Source: Terana coerulea (lineage: Eukaryota; Basidiomycota; Agaricomycetes; Polyporales; Phanerochaetaceae). From it: a DNA stretch of 64,000 bases. The translations under genes and the position numbers were made by a program. Where the stretch lies: the NCBI GenBank assembly GCA_024811115.1, contig JAKOGH010000763.1:124001-188000 (forward strand). The letters run 5' to 3'. How positions within the stretch are numbered: position 1 is the first letter of the stretch; every line of letters starts with the position of its first letter. Below the pieces are notes generated by a model. That model was not told where the DNA came from and ran no database searches. It saw nothing but the letters and a program-made list of their open reading frames with translations. Shown one piece after another: positions 55,196 through 64,000 of this stretch.

Positions 55196-57817
55196 TTACT
55201 GAGCCGAATACATGTGGGCAAGCGTGCCCACAGGACTTGCGATGTGGACCTTCAAACCAGAGCTGAGGCTTCCGCGCGTCTGGCAAGTCCGGGTGAGCCT
55301 CGAGAAACAAAGTGAAGACAGATGGATACTCACATTTGAAGCGAGCGAAGCGTCGGGAAATTGGACGTCAACACTCAGAGCAGAAGAAAGCGAGACCGAG
55401 AAGATATCAGAAGGAGTAGCATCCGAGTCAGGAAGGAAAGAAACATCGCCGAGGTCCGAAAGGTCCTCGAAGTCGTGCAAGGAAGAAAGCCGAGGGGGAA
55501 AGCACGGATCGGGGCTTGCGAAGACGGAGCAAATCGACATGTCCGACTTAGCAGGGACCGCCGGAAGTACAGAAGCGAAGAATGGCTCGTCGTCGATGGC
55601 GCCAATGACCGGAGAGGGGTAAGCCTCGGTTTGAGGGGTGAGCAAAGGTCCTCAGACTCAACGCTCTCGTCGGTGGCCAAGAACGAAGAGTCGTACTCCT
55701 TTACTGGAAGTACGGATGTGGGAGGGGCCGGGGCCGGGGCGATGGGTGCAAGGGGAACGGTCATAGCGGGGACCAGCAAATCTGAGGTGAAGTCGAAGTC
55801 GGGGAAGGAAGGATCGTCTTCCTCGGGCTCATCGCCGCCCATGTAGTACCGAGGATCAGGGAAGCGGTCCAAGGAGATCGGCTCGTCCGCGGGGATGTCG
55901 AGCTGCAATGGCGCGGAGACCTTGCCAGCTGCGAGAGCCTTCCATTTGCTGACAAGAGCAGTCAGCTCAAGACGAGAAAATATAACTGCAGAGATACTCC
56001 ACATCGAGCGGAAGAACGGGTGTGACTTCAGCGTAGCAAGGGTTGCCCGCTCTTCGTGGTCCTTCTCAAAAATCTAAAGCGCGGAAACGTCAGATATGAT
56101 ATTCGCGAGCAAGAGGGTCTGGAACGCACCGTGTAGAGGAACGAGAACATCATTTCCGGAATCTCGTCATCACCGAGCCAATCCTCGAAATCTTCGTGGA
56201 TGACGTGGGCCATTGCGTCCTCAAGGCTGTGAACCTCGTCCTTGTCCCAGATTGTCTACATGCCAAGTACAATCAGTCAACTTATGGAGTAAATCTTTTA
56301 AACCGTAGTACTCACACGTCCAGTGATACACTTGAATAGTAGTGCGCCGTACGCCCACACATCGCTGGCCGGGGAGTAGTGCATGACCTGCCACACCTCC
56401 GGTGCAAAGTACTCGGGCGTTCCGGTATAGCCCTCCTTGACGCCTGCAGCCCGATTCGCCTTGAGCTCGTCGAAGAAGGTCGCAAGGCCGAAGTCGCCAA
56501 TGACGAGGTTGCCCTTCGCGTCGAGGAAGATGTTGGCAGGTTTCAGGTCGCGGTGGACGACGCCAAGCTGATGTACCTTCTGGAGGCCAAGGAGCTGCAG
56601 GGTAAACGAATGAGCAATCACGTGCGCGCGATGTAGGCAAGTTGAACGTACGAGCTGAGCAGCATAGAAAATAACCAATGGTGCCGGTAAAGGGCCGCAG
56701 TCCTCCATAAGCTCCTGGAGGTCGCCACCAGGATAGTACCGCTGGAGATATACTATCAGCCTCCCTCCCCGCAACAGGGTGAAAATACGTACCGTCACGA
56801 AGTAGAGGTGGGCATCATCCTGAAAGCTCGCGAGCATGTCGAGAATGCCGTTCTGCCCCACCACCGCCCGCAGCGCCGCCTGCTCCTTCCGCACCTGGTC
56901 TTCCCGCCCTTCCACATGGTCCTTCCGGATCGTCTTCATGGCGCACCTGAGGCCGGTGCGGCGGTGCTGAACGAGGGAAACTGCACCCCATGCGCCTCTG
57001 CCCAGGTAGTCGACCTCGACGAAGTCGTAGACCGACAGACCCTTGATGGCGACGGGCGAAGACGATGTGACTGGTGGAAGCAGAGTAGTCTGCACGCTAG
57101 GATGGATATCGTAGGAGGTGCTGATATCCTTTATAGCAGTGGTATCCACGATGGCAGAGGTAGATAGGACGACCAAAGCGTTCGTGGTGGTAGCATCGGT
57201 AACAGCGGCGGGCACATATACGGGGAAGACAGCGGACTCGAGCACAGCAGCTGTCGGCTGGACAGGCTCACACACTAGCGAGGCTGGCGCTGGGATAGTG
57301 TCGTCGGGGACCACGAAGGCGGTGATCCGCTCAGGGCGAATGGCGCCCTCGAAGAGGCGGCTGACGTGCTGCGGGGCTGATGCATCAGATCTGTAAGTCA
57401 ATACCACACTGCTAAGACGTACGTTGCGCTCAAAGAAGTGAAGTGGTTGGTTCAGCTTGACTGAGTGGTGGATGGACAGTACTTCAGGGTGGTGGACGGC
57501 TTGTCGCAGGGCTTCGAGGTAGGCGTGTTCCGTGGTGACGATGTTCAAGGTAGCCTACAAGAGCATGTTGAGAATGATCTTTTGCGAGTTGATGAGTACT
57601 TACTATATCCAGCAGCGACTCCGCGCATACCTTCTCTTCGAGGTCATGAATCGCTGTGTCCAACGCCTGCACCTCCGGCTTGACCTTCAACTTCTGTCAG
57701 CTACCTCCGATATGCCCAACATGGTATATACCTACCTCATGAGTAGTATCCTTCTTCAGCTTCTTCATGATCCTTTTGCTCCCGCAAGAACGACTTGATC
57801 TTCTTGAGGATTGCCAT
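55196..57817 (-). CDS. Ser/Thr protein kinase (AGC-like) with long C-terminal extension
   Basis: About 732 residues. N-terminal helical region (KPEVQALDTAIHDLEEKV), a Thr/Ala/Val-rich linker, then the kinase domain: VDYLGRGAWGAVSLVQHR (Gly loop), LRCAMKTIRKDH (VAIK Lys), HLYFVTRYYPGGDLQELM (hinge), QLGVVHRDLKPANIFL, GNLVIGDFGLATFF, GYTGTPEYFAPEVW and VWAYGALLFKCITGR. After it come ATLKSHPFF and an acidic, Pro/Ser-rich tail. Exons (minus): 57817-57736, 57693-57604, 57554-56793, 56741-56652, 56594-56316, 56255-56130, 56073-56003, 55948-55334, 55279-55196. Frame breaks: one extra T in TTTT 57774-57777, and one base missing in GG 55648-55649. The HPFF after the domain resembles AGC kinases of the PKA/S6K type; the substrate is unknown. 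Confidence 0.9.
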
Positions 57818-57911
57818 GGTGGCAGTAGGGCAACGAGCCAGGTCGGGTGTCGGGGATGTGGAAGGGAAGAGACTATGGGAGTGGCAAGACTACTTCGCCG
57901 TACAGACAGCT

Positions 57912-57920
57912 GCTTATATT
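57912..57920 (-). promoter_or_regulatory. TATA-like box (AATATAAG)
   Basis: AATATAAG on the minus strand lies about 95 bp upstream of the kinase start codon. Confidence 0.5.
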
Positions 57921-58530
57921 TGTCTCGCATGCGGCTAGCTAGCGGATAACAGGAGGCGAGCGTCAGCTTGCTCGTCCGCCGCTGAGGTTGGTGTTGCCCG
58001 CCTCAATTACCATCGAGGCTGGGCGGTAGTTTGTGCTTGCGCGCATGCATTCTGGTGCGCATATAGCCCATCTTAGGCCTAAAACGAGAGATTGAAATAC
58101 CGTTTGAGCTCATTCAATGATATTCGCACCTCTGTGTCGGAGACGATCCTCCTTCACCAGTTGATTTCCTTCAATACAAAGGTCAGGAATGTCCCGAGCG
58201 ATGCTGCGGTACTTCGGCATTCCCTCTTGCGACGGTTGTAAAAGACCACTGACAGCGGGACATCCTGCAGTTGAGAGGTAGAGGTTGGCCGACTGCGAAA
58301 GCGTAAGGGATGTGGAGAGGTTCATTCGTAAGCGTCTAAGATTTTGTCTCCATCAAGGCAGATGCCGAACGCCACAAAGACGCGAAGGGCCCGGGTTATC
58401 CTCAGCAGAATAATACCTACACTTCAGTCTCTCCCAGTTATGAATCGTAACAGCCAAATACGTTTTATCAATGTAATAAGCAAAATATGGTGTTAAGTTG
58501 AAGTTTACCAAATCTCCCTTCGTGCTGTCT
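57921..58530. other. Intergenic
   Basis: Kinase promoter and GGT 3' spacer. No gene was recognised. Confidence 0.4.
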
Positions 58531-60931
58531 CTAATACCCCGCGGCCTTGCCCCGCTTCCGCGAGTCGCTCGCAGCTGCAAGCCAGAGTCAACCTTCCAGC
58601 GCGTGAACCACAAACATTGCACTCACCATATATCGTGTCTCCCTTCTTCGTCACTAGCTGCACCACTGCTGCCACGCGATTGATATCCGCAAGGGACACA
58701 TTATGTCCCTTTGCTCTGAGCTCCTCCACTACGCCCGCGTCGTACACGTTATCCGTATCGACAATTTGGGGGAACAGCTGGTCATGCACACGGCCGTACT
58801 CAACGGCTGCACTCGCGTCGAGACCCCAGTCAAGGTTAACCAGCGACTGGAATACGGCAGGGAATATGCGCGAGCCACCCGACGCGCCGACGACGGCGAA
58901 CACGTCGCCGTGCGCGTCCTCAATGATGGTTGGCGCGGTGGACGACAACGGGCGTTTGCCGGGCTTTGGGTAATTGTCTACGTGTGCATAGTGGGTTAGA
59001 TGACACCAAGTGGTTAAAGGAGGGGAAAGAAACGGACAAGGTGACGGGAAGAGCCCGAACGCGTTGGGGACGCCGGGAATAGAGAAGTCGTCGAGCTGCA
59101 GGAAGGTAGCTGAGCAATATACAAACAATTAAACGAGAGTCGCGACGTACCTCGTCGTTCAAAATCACGCCCGTCTCAGGGTCAAGCACCAGCGAACCAA
59201 AGACGAGGTTTACAGTAGATGTTATGGACACGGCCATGCCGTCCTTATCTAATATGGACGAATGGCTCTGGTAAACACGACCGCGTTAAGGATGTTAATC
59301 GGTAAGCAGACCAAAGCTGCGCTCACAGTTCCGTGATCTATGGGGACGTCGTATATTGGTTGATAATATTCGGGCGTATGCGTATAATCCTAAAGACGGA
59401 GGATTAGCTGTATTACGCGACTCGAATAAGGCGAATGACATACGTCGGTGATGTTTGGGTAGATCGTCTCTGCGTAAGCCTTGGTGGAGATTTTCGCAAT
59501 GGTCTTCACTTCTTCCGTACCCATGAATGCAGGATCCGAGACTCGAGTTCTACAGTGCGGTTCAGTTGCGCCCGTGTTCGTTACAGCTGGCAGGCGTACC
59601 TAGCGGAGAACCCGACTGCGCTGTGTCAGCAAGGTCAACTAAAATACCAGCACACGCACATTTCATAATCTCAACCAGCCGGTGCACATTCAGGCCCGTA
59701 CGCCCCTCCGCAACCAAGTCAGGGTACATTTCAAGGAGGTTGAACATGTGCAGAAGCACAGGCCCAGATGTCGGCGCGTGGGTAGTATAAATGGTGCGAT
59801 CGCGGTACGTGCCCTTGAGCGCGGGCATGACCTTGACCTCGTAAGCGTCGAAATCTTCTTGGGTCATGATGCCTCGGTTCTCGCGAATCTTCTTGAGCAG
59901 GGCGTCGGCAATAGGGCCCTGGCGATACCTTCAGCACCTTGCACAAGAGATCCAGAGGCAAGGCATACCTTATAGAACGCATCTGGCCCTTCCTTCGCGA
60001 TGGTGTGTAATGTGCGTGAGAGTGCGGTTCGTCGGATGATGTCTCCTTCGCGGAGCAGACAGCCAGTGGGTGCAAAGACCTCTTTCCAGTCGGGGTAGTT
60101 GAGCATGAGGGACGAGAACATCTGCCACAGGTGTGAGACAGACGCTGCGAGTAAGACGTAGTGCCCGTACCTGTATTCTCCTGTCCAGCTCCTTCGAGAC
60201 CCGCCATCCCTTCGCCAATTCGGCCGCGGGCATGACGAGGTCTTCCCACGCAACGGAACCCCAGAGGTCGTGTGCCTTCTTCAGTCCACGCAACTCGCCA
60301 GGGACTCCCACGGCGAGACCACCCCAGCGTGCTGCGTCTGGTCGCCCGACATACATGGTCTCGGTGGCAGCGAGAGGTGCTACTTCACGGAAATCGATGT
60401 TGGTAACTTCGGAGGCGTTGGATGAGCTGTTTGTCATCGAGGGTGGGACACGGACGGTCATAAATCCTCCACCTCCGATACCTGACCTACGTCGACTGAG
60501 CAAAAGTGATAAAAACGCGGATTGTATGGGGCGCACGAAAACATGTTCACCACGCCGATGCAAAGCGTCGTGCTGATGGCAGCGTCCACCGCATTTCCAC
60601 CCCTCCTAAGCGTGCGCACTCCAATGTCCGAGCAAAGCTCGTTCTCGCTGGCTATCGCTCCGTGCTTTGCCTTGACAAGCCATGCCGGGTTCCGTGCACA
60701 CGACCGCGCCCCGCACGCGCCGTTCTTCGTCAAACTGACCTCGGCGTCGGGTTCACCAGCCCAAGGACGTCGCCATGCCGCGCAGACGAGTGTTATGGCA
60801 AGCAAGAGAACGTAGACAGGGTGTCTCCGAGTCCGCGGAGGGTGTGATGGACGTTCGTGGTCAAGATGCAGAGGCAGCATCTCGCCGGACTTGATGTCCT
60901 TGAGCGCATCGGATGGCTGCGAGCTCGCCAT
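58531..60931 (-). CDS. Gamma-glutamyltransferase (GGT)
   Basis: Type II membrane or vacuolar enzyme of about 632 residues that cleaves and transfers the gamma-glutamyl group of glutathione; it matures by self-cleavage into two subunits. Seen: a membrane anchor ([14 protein letters not shown]), [94 protein letters not shown], then the processing site [20 protein letters not shown] with the nucleophilic Thr, [24 protein letters not shown] and [10 protein letters not shown]. Exons (minus): 60931-60537, 60486-60171, 60121-59969, 59918-59660, 59586-59444, 59389-59327, 59267-59151, 59095-59038, 58977-58627, 58574-58531. All join in frame. The exon 5 acceptor is the least certain. Confidence 0.95.
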
Positions 60932-61386
60932 CCCGGACAGCAATGGTGAAGTGGGGTCTGGGTGAGGTTATCGCGGGGTCGTTGCACGCAATTCACGTCT
61001 TCCCGTGAGATAAGCCAGTGAGCGTAAGTCGCTATGTCATCCTCAGATTCCTCACGCGTAGCCGCCCTGCTCGGCCAACGAAGCCGGCACGACTTGAGCA
61101 TGTAGATCCCTCTCGAAACCCACTCGCTAACACTGCCTTTGCCAGCTTGTCTCTTGCAAACCTATGGTCTGTAGCTCCGCCATAATTATAGATGGCTTTC
61201 ATGGCTTTTTTGTGCCGGCTGCGTTGAAGCGGAGATGGTGGAAATTCACTATCCGACGCGCTCGCGTTGACACGCGTCAGGAGCGCGTCGAACGACCCTA
61301 ACCACAACTTCCACCAACGTAAATGTCCTATCATTCATACTTAGTCTGCGTCTTACTTACCTTCCTCCTACTAGTACGGGTAGAGG
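60932..61386. promoter_or_regulatory. Divergent promoter region (GGT / WRAP73)
   Basis: Separates two divergently transcribed genes, so both promoters must lie here. No clear TATA box was found. Confidence 0.45.
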
Positions 61387-63343
61387 ATGGACTTCACCGA
61401 GGTTTACAAACAAACCGCTGGCTTGGTCTCTTTCAGCCCGGGCACACACTTTCTCCCTCACCGCCGTGCAAGACAGAATAGTCATCCGTCGTGCCGACTC
61501 CTTCCAAATACAACGGACATGGCAGATTGCTGAACCATCAGAGGCATCCACTTCGCAGCTCGGCCAGTCACAACTGCAAATAGGGACGGGCTCGAAAGCC
61601 GCATCAACACCCAACACGCAAGCTGCAAGCCCAAATATAACGCATGCCGGGTGGTCGTGCGACTCCGAATGTGTCCTGGCTGCATGCACGAAGCAGGGTG
61701 TTGTGGAAGTGTTCAAGCTGAGGGACGAGGAGTGGAATGCGCGCATAGAGGCTGGTGCGGAGGGACTTGCCAGAGCGGAATGGGCACCAGACGGGAGGTC
61801 CATATTGTGTTTCTCGGAATGGGGTGTGCGTCTTTTCACTTTTCATCTCCTTCGTTGGCTAGACGTATACTCAGCTTAGGGTGACAATATGGTCGCTCGT
61901 GACTGGTACAGCGACACATATCCAGTTTCCCATTCATCCGGACAAGGGCAAGTGATCCAAAGTTCCTATTGCATTGACTTACGTCGGTACTCATCTGTCT
62001 TGCGAAACAGGTTTCACCTTCAGCAATCTCGGAAAATATTTTATTCTTGGCGAGCGACACAAGTCGAAAGATACCCTCGGAGTCTATGACGCTTCCAATT
62101 CGTATCGTCTAGTTCGGGTGCGTCAGTATGTCGACCCCTTGCTACGCGCGTAGGACAGACACTCAAAATACATGACAGCACTTCCCACTTCCCTCGGCCT
62201 CATTGGCTTCCATATCCCTGTCGCCGAACGGGCAGCATTTAGCGGTGTGGGAAGGACCATTGGAGGTAAGATCCTTGCATGGGCCCTCTACGACAGGTTA
62301 ACGAGCTCGTGGCAGTATAAGATATACATCATTACACTTGCCGGCGACTTACTTGGTACATTCTCTCCGGAACCGGAGCGAGGGACTCGGGATACGACAC
62401 GTTGCTTGGCATCCGTCTGGGGCCTTTCTACTCGTGGCGGGATATGACGACAAGGTAAAGCTCCAATGATGCAGTTTATGACCTAATTGGCTCGAGACCT
62501 AATTCATGAGCAGATTTATGTACTGGAGAGCTTAACATGGGGCGCGGTGGCAACTCTTGAGCTTCACAGCCGCATACCCGCAGGAGTGGTGAGTCTACAG
62601 CAATCCGAGTACCCCTGTTCCTCACTAACAATACCAGAATATCTGGCGAGAGCCCTCCAACTGGAGTGAATCAACGCAAGGGCGAGGCTTCATCGCATGT
62701 ATGTTTTCGAACACTCAGCGATTCATCACAATCACATTAACATAACTCCATGCAGACGAACGCGTACGCGCATCATGGTCGCTCACCATCACACGTCCGG
62801 ACCACACGAAAGCATACCCCAAGTCCGGTCCCATGCAGCTCTCCTTCAATATCTCAGGCACCCTCCTTCTCGCGCGTTTCGAGTCGACGCCACACGCGAT
62901 CCATCTCTTCTCCTTCCCGACGCCAGCAGACGTGCGCTCCATCCACAACCGTACCGGCGGTGCGGCCTACATGCCGAGACTCCGGAGCGTACTGTTCCAC
63001 AATCAGCCAGTGCTCAATGTGCAGTGGAACCCTGTGCGGGCAGGTGCGCTCGCAGCTTGCTGTGGCGGGGAGAGCGTGTATATGTGGAGCGATGAGTGGG
63101 TGACGGAGGGAGCGCGGGAGCAAGAGCCGCCGGAGGTTGCGGAGTGTGTGGGCGTTCCTGCCAGTAAGTCTCCACAAAAACACTCTCAAGCAAGGGTCTG
63201 ATCTGGGTTGTCTTGTAGGTTTGGGCACACGCGAGATTAAGTGGTCGCCAGATGGTAAAGGGCTGATACTGCTGGGCAAGGAGACATTCTGCTGTGCTTT
63301 CGAGGTGGAAGAGGAGGTCCGTCCGGAAGCTGAGGTTATCTGA
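61387..63343 (+). CDS. WRAP73/WDR8-type WD40 repeat protein
   Basis: About 503 residues of WD40-like repeats. The WRAP73 family acts at spindle poles and centrosomes (family knowledge). Seen: MDFTEVYKQTAGLVSFSPGT, an ITHAGWSCDSECVLAACTKQ repeat, LARAEWAPDGRSILCFSEWG with LRVTIWSLVTG, DTLGVYDASNSYRLVRHF, SLSPNGQHLAVWEG, IRHVAWHPSGAFLLVAGYDD, VLNVQWNPVRAGALAACCGG and REIKWSPDGKGLILLG. Exons: 61387-61825, 61875-61947, 62011-62117, 62179-62265, 62316-62454, 62514-62588, 62638-62698, 62756-63163, 63219-63343. The intron 61948-62010 is GC-AG. One extra base in CCC 61455-61457 and another frame break near 62380 disrupt the reading. Confidence 0.92.
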
Positions 63344-64000
63344 ACCCTACATGTTTCTTTCTTTGGCTACAGGTAGGCTTTCTTACCACCTGTAGTGCCG
63401 CTAAGTGTCGAGTACAAGACGATTCTCGTAACTCATGTTCACCGGGTGAAACACACAGTGGTAAATTCAGCAGGAAACAAAACTTCGCTGGTAGCACAGT
63501 CAGTTTTGATACTCGCTCCGTAACTGCACAACTTCCATGAGATCGGAAAGAAAGCCATGGCAAACTAGGCCTTCCTCCTGTAGTAGACAACTGCGTTGGT
63601 CGGCCGTGCCCACACAGCGTATTTTTAGTGAACGCTTTCCCGTCGTTGTGGCGCTCGGCAATTTCCCTGACGGCGCTGTGAGTTTCGCCAAGACGCCAGC
63701 GACCTCGCACAATACCACCATGTCTCTATGCAGCATGGTCTCACCTTACCCTGTGAACATGTCGCTCTCATCCTATCCTGCATTTCCTGACAATTGCGCA
63801 TACAAACACACTATGCATGCTACGAACTCTAAACGTTCACTCTGGTATACATACTGCCAGCTATGCTGTCAGTGCAAGACAACCTAGGCGCACCTTCTCA
63901 GGTATTGCGAGAAAGCTCTATGCGTTCTTTCACTACCCGTGAAACTGATTATGAATTCTAACACAGATTGTATGTCAGCTCTCCATGACAGTGGTACTGG
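63344..64000. other. Right-edge region, no gene recognised
   Basis: It contains one more copy (63644-63660) of the GTTGTGGCGCTCGGCA motif, here followed by TTTCCCTGACGGCG, a string also found in exon 2 of peptide copy 2 (45060). This may be a decayed or distant relative of that family. No intact gene was found. Confidence 0.35.

Noticed and set aside
57391..57422. Possible intron in the AGC-like kinase (GTACGTC..TTACAG)
   Set aside because: It would be only 32 nt, its removal would put a stop in frame, and the unspliced frame is open and continuous.
1..64000. Idea of a secondary-metabolite or resistance gene cluster
   Set aside because: No polyketide synthase, peptide synthetase, terpene cyclase or P450 was seen. 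The single MDR oxidoreductase and the transporter are not adjacent to biosynthetic partners.

Overview
This is nuclear DNA of a filamentous basidiomycete. Most genes are split by many short introns of about 45-75 bp. Exons are GC-rich, several introns use GC-AG borders, and the gene set is typical of Agaricomycetes: an eIF5-mimic protein, a PSST subunit of complex I, MND1, a PIN-like carrier, a ferric reductase and a mushroom-type lectin-protease. The lectin-protease and the overall gene repertoire suggest Polyporales, but that placement is inference. No bacterial, plasmid, CRISPR, rRNA or convincing tRNA signal was seen.

Layout. 0.6-3.6 kb (+): Zn2Cys6 transcription factor. 3.9-5.4 kb (-): eIF5-mimic (BZW-type) protein. 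6.1-7.5 kb (+): PP2C phosphatase. 9.1 kb (+): tiny secreted protein behind a clear TATA box. 10.3-12.1 kb (-): 3-methyladenine DNA glycosylase. 12.9-14.3 kb (+): MDR oxidoreductase. 14.4-18.3 kb: repeat-rich, apparently gene-free zone with eight palindromes carrying paired compensatory changes, then a 210-bp direct duplication. 18.8-21.0 kb (-): ferric reductase. 23.9-24.9 kb (+): MND1. 25.2-26.8 kb (+): PIN-like transporter. 27.2-28.7 kb (-): beta-trefoil lectin fused to a cysteine protease. 29.6-30.6 kb (-): NDUFS7. 31.2-34.4 kb (+): large, mostly disordered conserved protein. 34.9-39.3 kb: two small secreted proteins and a small membrane protein. 40.1-42.3 kb (+): protein kinase with a Cys in place of the HRD arginine. 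43.8-54.9 kb (+): a tandem cluster of nine small secreted-peptide genes sharing one exon plan, interrupted by a mariner-type MITE at 53.2 kb. 55.2-57.8 kb (-): second protein kinase. 58.5-60.9 kb (-): gamma-glutamyltransferase. 61.4-63.3 kb (+): WRAP73-type WD40 protein.

The housekeeping genes are unrelated to each other and no metabolic cluster is apparent. The most unusual feature is the secreted-peptide cluster. Each gene encodes a signal peptide, usually a Lys-Arg (Kex2-type) site and, in most copies, a very short Cys-containing tail whose last Cys codon is split by an intron. The second unusual feature is the palindrome array.

A general warning: many otherwise well-conserved genes contain single-base indels, mostly in homopolymer runs, that break the frame although the protein resumes perfectly in the next frame. 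The pattern looks like residual sequencing error rather than pseudogenes. CDS spans below are genomic extents including introns, and exon borders are given in the evidence.
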